Source: a bacterium SCSIO 12844 (GTDB taxonomy: Bacteria > Pseudomonadota > Gammaproteobacteria > Francisellales > Francisellaceae). From it: a stretch of 64,000 bases of DNA. The translations under genes were made by a program, and so were the position numbers. The notes below the pieces were generated by a model. The model ran no database searches and was not told where the DNA came from. It saw only the letters and a program-made list of their open reading frames with translations. Of this stretch, positions 42,382 through 51,524 are shown in pieces; within the stretch, counting starts at the first letter, position 1; every line of letters begins with the position of its first letter. The stretch covers positions 1,922,001 through 1,986,000 of the forward strand of contig CP073743.1 of NCBI GenBank assembly GCA_024397935.1, read 5' to 3'.

Positions 42382-43452
42382 ATGCAAGCATTCGATAATC
42401 CGGCCAATACCAATGGCTTTGCATTTTTAGAATATACTTCTACCTCACCTGAATCATTAAGAGCACTTTTTCAAAGTTTAGGCTTTAGCCATGTTGCCAA
42501 TCATAAAACAAAAAAATTAGAAGTATGGCAACAAAATAATATTTTCTTTTTAATCAATGCCGAAGCTGGTGGCTTTGCAGAGTCCTTCGCTAAAAAACAT
42601 GGTGGTGGTGTCTGTAGTATGGGTTTTTTAGTTAAAGACTCTAAAGCAGCTTATCAATATACAAAAAACGCTGGTGCAAACGATGTTGAAGCAGCAAGCG
42701 ATAATTGGCATGATGATTCAATTAAATTAATTCATGGTATTGCAGATACGCGCCTATATTTAACACCTTATGCAAATATTCTTGATAGTGATTTATTTGA
42801 TAAGCTGCCTAATAGTGATGAAACTATGAAGAATAATCAAGTTGGTCTTAAGACGCTCGATCATGTTACACACAATGTATTTAGAGGCAATATGGACAAA
42901 TGGGCGGGCTTCTATGAAAAACTATTTAATTTTCGTGAAATTCGCTACTTTGATATCGAAGGGAAATTAACCGGTCTATTTAGCCGTGCTATGACTAGCC
43001 CTTGCCATAAAATTCGTATCCCAATTAATGAATCGGCTGATGATAAGTCTCAAATTGAAGAATTTTTGCATGAATATCATGGTGAAGGTATTCAACATAT
43101 TGCATTAGAATCTAGTGATATTTATAAAACGATTGAAACACTGCGCAGTCAAGGTAGTGAATTTATGCATACACCAGATACGTATTATAAAAATATTCAT
43201 AAGCGCTTACCTCATCATACTGAATCAGTCGAACGTATGCAGAAAAACCGCATTTTAATTGATGGCGCACCGACTAAAGATGGTGGTATTTTACTACAAA
43301 TTTTTACACAAACAGTTATTGGCCCAGTTTTCTTTGAAATCATTCAACGCAAAGGTGATGAAGGCTTTGGTGAAGGTAATTTCCAAGCTTTATTTGACTC
43401 AATTGAGTTGGATCAGATTGAGCGTGGTGTTTTAGAGGATACCAAAAAATGA
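42382..43452 (+). CDS. hpd: 4-Hydroxyphenylpyruvate dioxygenase
   Basis: 356 residues, the bacterial size. It converts 4-hydroxyphenylpyruvate to homogentisate with Fe(II) and O2. Two vicinal-oxygen-chelate halves are visible. The iron ligands His161 (LDHVTHNV), His239 (GIQHIAL) and Glu319 (FFEIIQRKG) are all present, as are the C-terminal RKGDEGFGEGNF helix and the DGGILLQIFT strand. ATG 42382 has AAGGAG eight bases upstream. Its stop overlaps the maiA start by four bases. Cytosolic; the second step of the operon's pathway. Homogentisate can also polymerise to pyomelanin if hmgA is limiting. Confidence 0.95.
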   Translation: MQAFDNPANTNGFAFLEYTSTSPESLRALFQSLGFSHVANHKTKKLEVWQQNNIFFLINAEAGGFAESFAKKHGGGVCSMGFLVKDSKAAYQYTKNAGANDVEAASDNWHDDSIKLIHGIADTRLYLTPYANILDSDLFDKLPNSDETMKNNQVGLKTLDHVTHNVFRGNMDKWAGFYEKLFNFREIRYFDIEGKLTGLFSRAMTSPCHKIRIPINESADDKSQIEEFLHEYHGEGIQHIALESSDIYKTIETLRSQGSEFMHTPDTYYKNIHKRLPHHTESVERMQKNRILIDGAPTKDGGILLQIFTQTVIGPVFFEIIQRKGDEGFGEGNFQALFDSIELDQIERGVLEDTKK

Positions 43453-44111
43453 TCAAGCTCTATGATTATTTTCGATCTTCAGCATCCTATCGTGTACGCA
43501 TTGCACTTGAATTAAAACAAATTACCTATGAATTAGTCCAAGTGCATCTTGTCAATAATGGTGGTGAGCAATACAGTGATGATTATCAAAAACTAAACCC
43601 AATGCAACGCGTACCAACACTTGTTGATGGGGATTTTACTTTAACTCAATCATTAGCAATTATTACTTATCTTGACAATAAATACCCCAATAACTCCCTA
43701 CTTTCAACAAGCAAAGAAACCTCTGCACAAATCTTAAGTTTTGCTCAAACCATTGCTTGTGATATTCATCCTTTGAATAATTTATCTGTCTTAAAATATC
43801 TCAAAGCTAACTTAAACTGTAGTGAAGATGAAAAAATAAAGTGGTATCACCACTGGATTCATACAGGCTTTAAAGCAATTGAAACTCAACTTAAAAAAAC
43901 AAAAGGTCTTTATTCATTTGACAGTCAAGTTACGCTAGCTGACTTATGCCTTATTCCACAAGTTTATAATGCCATTCGTTTTGAAGTGGATTTGAGTGAT
44001 TATCCTTTAATTAACTTAGTTTACAACAACTGCAATAAATTAGATGCATTTAAAAAAGCATCGCCAGAATATGTAGAACAAAATCAGATTAAGGCTAAAA
44101 CTGCCGTTTGA
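43449..44111 (+). CDS. maiA: Maleylacetoacetate isomerase (GST zeta)
   Basis: 220 residues. It isomerises maleylacetoacetate to fumarylacetoacetate with glutathione. The N-terminal thioredoxin-like domain has the zeta-class SSASYRVRIAL motif with the active-site Ser, then NPMQRVPTLVDGDFTLTQSLAI. The C-terminal helical domain follows with GFKAIETQLKKTKG and LADLCLIPQVYNA. ATG overlaps the hpd stop (ATGA), so they are coupled. Here maiA comes before hmgA in gene order although it acts after it. Confidence 0.95.
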   Translation: MIKLYDYFRSSASYRVRIALELKQITYELVQVHLVNNGGEQYSDDYQKLNPMQRVPTLVDGDFTLTQSLAIITYLDNKYPNNSLLSTSKETSAQILSFAQTIACDIHPLNNLSVLKYLKANLNCSEDEKIKWYHHWIHTGFKAIETQLKKTKGLYSFDSQVTLADLCLIPQVYNAIRFEVDLSDYPLINLVYNNCNKLDAFKKASPEYVEQNQIKAKTAV

Positions 44112-44133
44112 ACAAAAATTTTTGGAGTATTCA

Positions 44134-45435
44134 ATGACACAAACATATCAATCAGGCTTTCATAACTACTTTCAAAGTGAAAGTATTGAAGGTGCTTTAC
44201 CCAAAGATCGCAACTCCCCTCAAAAAGCACCGTTTGGCTTATATGCTGAACAAATCAATCATAGTGCTTTTACAGCGCCTAGAAGCCAAAACTTTAATAG
44301 CTGGTTATATCGAATCCACCCATCTGTTTTAAATTGCGCACCTGCAAGCCGTGTTATTAATCATTTAATACGAGATTATCATTATCAAGATGACTTAATT
44401 ACACCACCAGATCAAATGCGCTGGTCGCCACAACCTGAACCTCAAAAACCAACTGACTTTATCTCATCCTTAGCAACGATGGCTTATAATCATTCAGCTG
44501 CAATTCATCTATATCATGCTAATACATCAATGGAAGAGAGCTTCTTTTATAATGCTGATGGCGACTTTTTAGTTGTACCACAGATGGGTGGCTTAACATT
44601 TAAAACTGAGCTGGGTGTTATTGATGTATCTCCGGGTGAGATTGTTGTCATCCCACGTGGCATTCGCTTTCAAGTTATTTTAAATGAGTCTCATGCACGC
44701 GGCTATATTTGTGAAGTTCAACAAAGCACACTCTACCTACCAGAGCGAGGCCCTATTGGTGCAAACGGCCTAGCTGAGGAACGTCATTTTCTATCTCCTT
44801 GTGCAAACTTCGAAGATAAACAAGGTGATTTTACGCTATATAGTAAATTTCAAGGTCATTTATGGCAGATGGATATTCAACATTCGCCTTTAGATGTGGT
44901 TGCCTGGCATGGTAATTGTGCACCTTATAAATACGATTTATCACTATTTACCCCCATTAATAGTGTCTTAAAAGATCATGCAGACCCAAGTATTTTTACT
45001 GTATTAACTGCACCATCAACTATAGCAGGTACTGCTAATATGGATTTTGTCATATTTCCAGAACGTTGGATGACTCAAGAAAACACCTTTAGACCCCCCT
45101 ATTATCATCGTAATATTATGAGTGAATTTATGGGCTTAATTTTTGGTCAATATGACGCAAAAGAAACAGGGTTTATTCCTGGTGGTACAAGTTTGCATAA
45201 TACCATGAGTGGTCATGGCGTTGATGCTGAAGTATTTGAAAAAGCATCAACAATGAAAGAAGCTCCACAACGCTATCAAAATACTCTAGCATTTATGTTT
45301 GAAAGTAATGCAACATGGCAAGTAACAGAATATGCATTTAATGCAGCCTTTCGCCAAAGAGATTACTTAGATTGCTGGAAAGGATTAAAATCTAATTTTA
45401 CTAATAGCAAAACAACCGCAACAATAGATCAGTAA
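44134..45435 (+). CDS. hmgA: Homogentisate 1,2-dioxygenase
   Basis: 433 residues from ATG 44134, with GGAG six bases upstream; a TTG at 44122 is not needed. It opens the ring of homogentisate to maleylacetoacetate. Family marks are GFHNYFQSE near the start, GDFLVVPQMGG, GEIVVIPRGIRF, DVVAWHGNCAPYKYDL, and the iron-binding PPYYHRNIMSEFMG with FIPGGTSLHNTMSGHG. The length equals typical bacterial HmgA. It lies between maiA and fahA with short gaps, in one operon. Confidence 0.95.
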   Translation: MTQTYQSGFHNYFQSESIEGALPKDRNSPQKAPFGLYAEQINHSAFTAPRSQNFNSWLYRIHPSVLNCAPASRVINHLIRDYHYQDDLITPPDQMRWSPQPEPQKPTDFISSLATMAYNHSAAIHLYHANTSMEESFFYNADGDFLVVPQMGGLTFKTELGVIDVSPGEIVVIPRGIRFQVILNESHARGYICEVQQSTLYLPERGPIGANGLAEERHFLSPCANFEDKQGDFTLYSKFQGHLWQMDIQHSPLDVVAWHGNCAPYKYDLSLFTPINSVLKDHADPSIFTVLTAPSTIAGTANMDFVIFPERWMTQENTFRPPYYHRNIMSEFMGLIFGQYDAKETGFIPGGTSLHNTMSGHGVDAEVFEKASTMKEAPQRYQNTLAFMFESNATWQVTEYAFNAAFRQRDYLDCWKGLKSNFTNSKTTATIDQ

Positions 45436-45451
45436 TTAATAGGATATAACT

Positions 45452-46771
45452 ATGATTGAAGCAAATAACCCAAAACTTTCTTCGTTTATTACCATCCCAC
45501 ATGGACATGATTTTCCAATTCAAAATTTACCTTTTGGTATTTTTAGTGATACACAAAATCCTCAAAAGCGTATTGGCGTTGCCATTGGTGATTTTGTCTT
45601 TGACCTATTCAGCGCATTTGAGAGTGATTTATTTACAGATCAAGCCATTGATAAAAATATTCTCAAAGGTGAGTCTCTAAATGACTTAATGGCCCTTGAA
45701 AGAAATAAAATTACTGAGCTTAGAAATGCCATTAGTCGATTATTAAGGCATGACACCCTCACCATACAAAACGATGATGAGTTAAAACAAAAATTGTTAA
45801 TTTCTATGGATCAAGTAACCCTACATATGCCCGTTAAAATTGGTGGCTATACTGACTTTTATTCATCCATCGAACATGCATCAAATATTGGTAAATTATT
45901 TAGAGATAAGGATAACCCACTTTTACCTAACTGGCGTCACCTACCTGTTGCTTATGACGGCAGAGCCGGTAGTGTCGTTGTCAGTGGTACTAATTTCAGA
46001 CGTCCCATTGGCCAAACTAAGCCTAATGAGGGAGCACCTACTTATTCAGCTTCAAAGGCTTTAGATATTGAAGTCGAAGTCGGCTATTTTGTTGGTAATG
46101 CAACCACGCACGGTGAACAAATAACAACTGAAAAAGCCCCCCAACATATCTTTGGTATGGTTTTAGTCAATGATTGGAGTGCCAGAGATATTCAAAAATG
46201 GGAATATGTGCCACTAGGTCCATTTTTAGGTAAAAATTTCTGCACATCGATCTCACCTTGGGTTGTCACATTAGATGCCTTAGAACCATTTCGAGTAGAA
46301 AGTCCAAAACAAGACCCACAAGTTTTACCTTATCTTCAACGTGCTGCTGATTGGGGCGTTAATATTAACTTGGAATTTGCCATCCAAACGCCAACTATGA
46401 GTAAGCCAGAAGCCATTGCAACGATGAATTTTAAAGATATGTATTGGGATTTTACACAACAACTAGCACATCATAGTGTTAATGGTTGTCCTATGAATAC
46501 TGGTGATTTATTAGCATCTGGCACAATCAGCGGCTCGAATGAAAAAAGTTTTGGTAGTATGATTGAGCTAACCTTTGGTGGTAAAGAAACCATTAAATTA
46601 ATGAATCAAGAAGAACGCAAATTCCTCCAAGATGGTGATACTGCTGTTATTAAAGGCTATTGTCAAAATGAAGATTATCGTATTGGTTTTGGTGAAGTCA
46701 AAGGTACGGTCTTACCAGCTTTAAATACAACTGAAACTGAAAGTTTTACAACAGAAAAAGAAACAGCCTAA
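45452..46771 (+). CDS. fahA: Fumarylacetoacetase
   Basis: 439 residues, the full two-domain length. It hydrolyses fumarylacetoacetate to fumarate and acetoacetate, the last step. The N-terminal domain starts with FPIQNLPFGIFS. The catalytic domain contains YTDFYSSIEHASNIG, VAYDGRAGSVVVSG, the metal-binding NDWSARDIQKWEYVPLGPF and GKNFCTSISPWVV, and NTGDLLASGTISG. ATG 45452 has AGGA upstream. The permease gene follows after 87 bp. All residues expected around the calcium/magnesium site appear intact. Confidence 0.95.
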   Translation: MIEANNPKLSSFITIPHGHDFPIQNLPFGIFSDTQNPQKRIGVAIGDFVFDLFSAFESDLFTDQAIDKNILKGESLNDLMALERNKITELRNAISRLLRHDTLTIQNDDELKQKLLISMDQVTLHMPVKIGGYTDFYSSIEHASNIGKLFRDKDNPLLPNWRHLPVAYDGRAGSVVVSGTNFRRPIGQTKPNEGAPTYSASKALDIEVEVGYFVGNATTHGEQITTEKAPQHIFGMVLVNDWSARDIQKWEYVPLGPFLGKNFCTSISPWVVTLDALEPFRVESPKQDPQVLPYLQRAADWGVNINLEFAIQTPTMSKPEAIATMNFKDMYWDFTQQLAHHSVNGCPMNTGDLLASGTISGSNEKSFGSMIELTFGGKETIKLMNQEERKFLQDGDTAVIKGYCQNEDYRIGFGEVKGTVLPALNTTETESFTTEKETA

Positions 46772-46858
46772 GGTTTCTTTTTTATCTATACATCGTCTTA
46801 ATCAAACGATATCATAATACTGCTTTAACGGTACAAATCTAATTATTTAAGGCTATTT

Positions 46859-48082
46859 ATGTTTAAATATCTCATTTCCCGTGAATTTGGTGGTGCTTTA
46901 ATCATTACCGGCACCTGTATTGGTGCTGGCATGCTATCTATTCCTTTAGTAACAGCGGCCAGTGGCTATACAACATCAATTATTTTATTGGTACTTGTTT
47001 GGTTACTGATGACTATTACAGCCTGTTTAATTAATGAAACCAACCTTGCTTTTAAAGATGGTACTAACTTTAGTAATATGGCTTATTATACTCTAGGTAG
47101 AGTTGGCCAACTGATTACCTTTTTATCTTATTTACTTTTGCTGTATTCACTATCAGCAGCTTATACAACTGGTGGCGCTTCCCTTTTAAGCTTATTATTA
47201 TCTTATTTTGGTATTAGCTTAAATGTAAAACTAAATGCTGCCATATTTGTTATTGTTCTAGGTGCATTTGTCTATTTTGGAACTCGAGTCGTTGATCAGA
47301 TTAATAAAGTACTATTAACCTTTAAAGTAATTACATTTCTTGGCTTAGTCATCTTTATTGCGCCACAGCTATCCATTGAAAAATTAATTCAAGCCAATGC
47401 AGGTATGCCTTATATTTGGGCAGCTTTTCCAATTTTAATTACCTCATTTGGCTTTCATCATATTTTACCTACGGTTAGAAGCTATCTTAACTCTGATCGC
47501 AAAAAGTTATATAGGGCAACGATTGTTGGCAGTACACTGCCATTAATAATCTATATAATTTGGAATACCGTTTCATTAGGTGCAATTCCTTTATATGGCG
47601 ATGATAGCTATCAAAATATTGCAGCAAATGGTAATCAATTGGGTGACTTTGTTTCAACGATTGCAACCTATCTAAATGTACCTGAGGTAACTGCATTTAT
47701 TAATGCATTTACAAATATTGCCGTCACCACCTCATTTTTAGGAGTAACTTTAGGTTTATATAACTTTAATCAAGATACTTATAAATTAAAAACTAAGCCA
47801 CATAGTCATCGCTTATTAGCCTTTATCATTACATTTTTACCTGCATGGTTATATGCAATTTACTATCCTGATGGGTTTAAAAATGCACTTGGTTATGCCA
47901 GTATCTTTGTTGCAATTATACTCATTAGTATACCTGCTTTAATGAATTGGAAAGTCAGAAAAAGCCAAAAACGTCTTACATTATTTAGTAAATTATTATT
48001 AATTTTAGTTTTCTTAATTGGTATTGGTATTATTTTACTTCAAATTGCTACTGATTTTGGCCTACTTTCTGTTTTAAAATAA
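46859..48082 (+). CDS. Aromatic amino acid permease (HAAAP family), operon-linked
   Basis: 407 residues with about eleven membrane segments. The signature GGALIITGTCIGAGMLSIPLV is at residues 10-30, and FPILITSFGFHHILPT lies in the middle. It is related to but clearly distinct from the permease at 2473-3654. Its place behind fahA suggests uptake of the operon's substrate, tyrosine (or phenylalanine). ATG 46859 is weakly preceded by AAGG. It ends one base before the stop of a convergent glycosyltransferase gene. Confidence 0.9.
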   Translation: MFKYLISREFGGALIITGTCIGAGMLSIPLVTAASGYTTSIILLVLVWLLMTITACLINETNLAFKDGTNFSNMAYYTLGRVGQLITFLSYLLLLYSLSAAYTTGGASLLSLLLSYFGISLNVKLNAAIFVIVLGAFVYFGTRVVDQINKVLLTFKVITFLGLVIFIAPQLSIEKLIQANAGMPYIWAAFPILITSFGFHHILPTVRSYLNSDRKKLYRATIVGSTLPLIIYIIWNTVSLGAIPLYGDDSYQNIAANGNQLGDFVSTIATYLNVPEVTAFINAFTNIAVTTSFLGVTLGLYNFNQDTYKLKTKPHSHRLLAFIITFLPAWLYAIYYPDGFKNALGYASIFVAIILISIPALMNWKVRKSQKRLTLFSKLLLILVFLIGIGIILLQIATDFGLLSVLK

Positions 48083-48083
48083 A

Positions 48084-49202
48084 TTAAAGCGACTGTAAAA
48101 AGTCAATTAATGACTTAGCCATGGTCTGATAAGATCTTTTTTCTAAAATAATTTCACGACCTTTTTTACCCATTTCAACTAGTTGTGATTTAGGTAATTG
48201 AACAATTTTTTCTATAGCTTTATGTATACTTTGTTGATTAAATTCACAAAAAAATGCACACGTATTATTAAATAACAAATCATATTCTGGGATGTGGTTT
48301 AACAATGCTGGTAAACCTATACCAAAATACTCAATCGTTTTTGTTGGTGAAGCACTACGATATGTTTTAGATTCAGGAAAAATACCAACAGCAATATCTG
48401 ATTGAATCAAGGCATTAAATAAATCATCTCTTTTTAACGGTACACACCAATGAATTCTGGGATCTACTTGACTGCGTAACTGAAGTTCTTTAACACAATC
48501 GTTATTACTGGCTGTGTAAATAAAAAGCTTATAAGCTTCTTTAACATTAAGAAATGCATCCAAAATAATATCAAAATTTCTTAACTGATCTATTGTACCA
48601 GTATATACAAATGAGGTTAATTCACTGTCATCCAAAACTTTTTTATCTGTTTTAGGTAGTATATCAACATCAACACCTAAGGATAATGGGTAGCTTGCTG
48701 TTGTTAAATTAAGATAAAAGTCATCCTGAAGCTGTTGAGAAATTGGTAGATAAAAATCAGATCGATTAATTAAACTCTTCTGATACTTATACTTAAAATA
48801 CCATTCAATTGATTTACGCCACAAGGATTTACGAAAACGCTTTGCCTCCTCATAACGTCGATAATTATGTGGAAATGACTCCCAAAACCCAACTTTGAAA
48901 TTAAATTTTTTCCTTACCTTTAAAAACTGTCTTAATGTAGAAAAATAATTACGTATAACAATAAAATCATATTGATTTAAATCAATAATTGCTGATAAAC
49001 ACTTAATTATTTTTATATGCTTTGTTCTTTTAGGTACTTGTATTTTATTTTGCTTAAGCCAAGATGCTTTATCTAACTGATCAGAAAAATATACAACATC
49101 AGAATTTACATCACTAAGTTGATTAATTGCATTATAAAATAGTCCCTCAACAGAAGAGTGATCACTTTTTGCCTTTTGGTCAGATATCAATAATATTTTC
49201 AT
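48084..49202 (-). CDS. GT4-type glycosyltransferase
   Basis: 372 residues from ATG 49202, which overlaps nothing but lies one base after the upstream gene's TGA; a GTG at 49211 has no ribosome binding site. GT-B fold: MKILLISDQKAKSD at the start, FVYTGTIDQLRNFDIILDAF in the hinge, SDIAVGIFPESKTYRSASPTKTIEYFGIGLPAL as the nucleotide-sugar binding segment with the Glu of the EX7E type region. It transfers a sugar onto a lipid- or LPS-linked acceptor in the cytosol. Cotranscribed with the heptosyltransferase-like gene upstream. Acceptor unknown. Confidence 0.85.
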   Translation of the reverse strand: MKILLISDQKAKSDHSSVEGLFYNAINQLSDVNSDVVYFSDQLDKASWLKQNKIQVPKRTKHIKIIKCLSAIIDLNQYDFIVIRNYFSTLRQFLKVRKKFNFKVGFWESFPHNYRRYEEAKRFRKSLWRKSIEWYFKYKYQKSLINRSDFYLPISQQLQDDFYLNLTTASYPLSLGVDVDILPKTDKKVLDDSELTSFVYTGTIDQLRNFDIILDAFLNVKEAYKLFIYTASNNDCVKELQLRSQVDPRIHWCVPLKRDDLFNALIQSDIAVGIFPESKTYRSASPTKTIEYFGIGLPALLNHIPEYDLLFNNTCAFFCEFNQQSIHKAIEKIVQLPKSQLVEMGKKGREIILEKRSYQTMAKSLIDFLQSL

Positions 49203-49203
49203 T

Positions 49204-50295
49204 TCAGACACCTATTGAAGCTTTATTATCAAAATAATGGTTCAGTTCATTGACAACCACTTCTAAACTAGGTTGTTTCATATATTCACCATACTGATGA
49301 TAATCTACCATTAAGACTTTTGTATAAGCATGATTTAGTATTGGCCAAGCTTCAAAATAAAACTTTTTAAGTATAATCACAATCATCGGTATATGAAAAG
49401 CCTCACCTAAATGCATAGGACCCGTATCATTTGTTAACATAAATTCAGCATTTCGAATAATCCCAGCAACAACCTTCACTGGAAACTCTCCCTTTATGCT
49501 AATAACATTCTCATTTAATCCTTTTGTTATCGTTTCAACTAATTTAATTTCATTTCTTGAGCCTGAAACTACTACTTTTTTATTTAGTTTCTGAGTCATA
49601 AAGATCACTGCTTGACGAAAATTATCTGGTGACCATTGCTTGTGCTTGCCATTAGCTCCCGGCTGAACAAATACATAGTTATCTTTTTCTAATTGATGCT
49701 TCATACAAAACGCATCAACCTGTTCGTTTTCCTTATCAGTTAGGAATATTTTAAGTTGTGGTTGAAATATTTCGACATTAGATTTTGGATAAAACTTTTC
49801 AACCAAGTTAAGTCGCCATTGTACTTGATGAGACTCAGGGTAATCTGAAATCCTAAATATCTCAGTATACATATCAGCAACTTTATTAGATAAATGATCA
49901 ATGCAATAAAATGCCTTAGGGTTTGCTAAATAAGCTATATAAGGTACAATTCGTTGAGAAGCATGAAATAAAAATACTTGATCATATGTATTGAACAACA
50001 TGGTTTTGATCAACTTAAATAAGGCAAAAAAACTATTTGACCAATAACAATAGATTTTATTAATATCTGGATTGTGCATTAATACTTGAATACCAACTGT
50101 CGATGTTAATACATCAATATTACATTGATGGTATTTAGCCAAATAATTAATCGCTGGTGTTCCCCAAAGTGAGTCTCCCATCCCTGTAGTTGAAACAATT
50201 AACACGTTTTTCTCAGAAGTTATTTTTTTTGTTCTAGAGAACTTTCCTAAAATAGTAAATACAAACTTTAATATTGTATTTTTAAATGAACTCAT
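49204..50295 (-). CDS. GT9 (heptosyltransferase-like) glycosyltransferase
   Basis: 363 residues. GT9 marks: NVLIVSTTGMGDSLWGTPAINYL at about 27-49, VFVQPGANGKHKQWSPDNF in the middle, and MLTNDTGPMHLGEAFHIP, the ADP-heptose/nucleotide-sugar site. Such enzymes add heptose or a related sugar to the LPS core. An N-terminal hydrophobic/basic helix may touch the membrane. It is divergent from a second GT9 gene at 50441, to which it is similar, suggesting duplication. Start ATG 50295. Confidence 0.88.
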   Translation of the reverse strand: MSSFKNTILKFVFTILGKFSRTKKITSEKNVLIVSTTGMGDSLWGTPAINYLAKYHQCNIDVLTSTVGIQVLMHNPDINKIYCYWSNSFFALFKLIKTMLFNTYDQVFLFHASQRIVPYIAYLANPKAFYCIDHLSNKVADMYTEIFRISDYPESHQVQWRLNLVEKFYPKSNVEIFQPQLKIFLTDKENEQVDAFCMKHQLEKDNYVFVQPGANGKHKQWSPDNFRQAVIFMTQKLNKKVVVSGSRNEIKLVETITKGLNENVISIKGEFPVKVVAGIIRNAEFMLTNDTGPMHLGEAFHIPMIVIILKKFYFEAWPILNHAYTKVLMVDYHQYGEYMKQPSLEVVVNELNHYFDNKASIGV

Positions 50296-50440
50296 AATAT
50301 TGCTATATTTCCAACACTACTTTAATACAGAAAATATTAACTTATGGTTGTTCTCTTAGCAATTACTAACTCCCTAAAAACATTAGATTATGTTAGAATT
50401 TCAACCAAAGAAAAAATTTAAGTAACAAATAAATTAAACA

Positions 50441-51523
50441 ATGTCAAAGACTATCAAAAACTTACTAATAACCAGTACAGTCAAACTGTTTAATCTTTTT
50501 CATAAGACAAATACATATCATCAGGATAAACCAAAAATTTTATTAGTTTGCACAACAGCGCTAGGTGATAATATTTGGTCTACGCCATTTTTTAAAAGTA
50601 TTAAAACTACTTTACCACAAGCTCAAATTAGTTATCTAACCAGTAATTTAGGCGCTGCTGTTAGTGAAAATAACCCCTATATTGATCAATTATTTAATGC
50701 AGATAAACTCAGTAAATTCAAACTCTATAAATCTTTAGACAAACAAAAATTTGAAGCAATTTTTATTTTTCATGCTAGTGATCGATATGTCTTTCCATTA
50801 TGTGCCTTACTAAAGCCTCAATATTTAGTTGGTATTAAAAATGAAGCAAAAAAATTAGATAGTTTATTTACCCACCTAATTAACGGAAATGGTGATCATC
50901 CAGTACACATAAGAAATCGAATGCTTGAGATAATTAACTTATCCTTTAACCTTAAGCTACTAGAATTAGTTTTATACCCTCAGCCAACCCATTTTGAATC
51001 GGCAAAACAATACCTTCTAAAGAAAAACTTAAATGACAAGTTTATTATTGGTATACATCCTGGTTCTAGCCAAGTTAGAAAACAATGGCCAACAGAGAAA
51101 TTTAAACAGCTCATTGAAATTCTTCATCAAAAATATCCTGATTATATATTTCTTATTACCGGTTCAAAAAAAGAACAAAACTTACTAAATCAATTTAAGT
51201 CACTTAATCCTAATATTGTTTGTATGGATGAAAGTTTTGATATCTTAACGCTAACAGCGATTTTATCTTTTATCAATTTATATATCACAAATGACACAGG
51301 CCCCATGCATATTGCTTCAGCTATGAAAGTAGCGATTGTTGCTATTTCAAAACTAGATAATAATACCTGGCCTTATAATGACTCACCTAAAGCAATTATT
51401 ACCTGTGGTGAAAAATTAAGGCAACCCATTCCTAAAGATACTGCTGAGTATATTCATCGTGTAGAAGTCCAGGATATACTTAATGCAACAGAACAGTTAT
51501 TAAACAAAATTTCAAATAAGTAA
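50441..51523 (+). CDS. GT9 (heptosyltransferase-like) glycosyltransferase
   Basis: 360 residues. KILLVCTTALGDNIWSTPFFKSI, IIGIHPGSSQVRKQWPTEKF and LYITNDTGPMHIASAMKV are the GT9 hallmarks. It has the same organisation as the divergent gene at 49204-50295, so the two probably act on the same LPS core or related glycan with different specificities. It begins a three-gene plus-strand unit with two GT4 enzymes following at 1 bp and by overlap. Start ATG 50441, with an AT-rich upstream region and weak ribosome binding site. Confidence 0.88.
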   Translation: MSKTIKNLLITSTVKLFNLFHKTNTYHQDKPKILLVCTTALGDNIWSTPFFKSIKTTLPQAQISYLTSNLGAAVSENNPYIDQLFNADKLSKFKLYKSLDKQKFEAIFIFHASDRYVFPLCALLKPQYLVGIKNEAKKLDSLFTHLINGNGDHPVHIRNRMLEIINLSFNLKLLELVLYPQPTHFESAKQYLLKKNLNDKFIIGIHPGSSQVRKQWPTEKFKQLIEILHQKYPDYIFLITGSKKEQNLLNQFKSLNPNIVCMDESFDILTLTAILSFINLYITNDTGPMHIASAMKVAIVAISKLDNNTWPYNDSPKAIITCGEKLRQPIPKDTAEYIHRVEVQDILNATEQLLNKISNK

Positions 51524-51524
51524 G

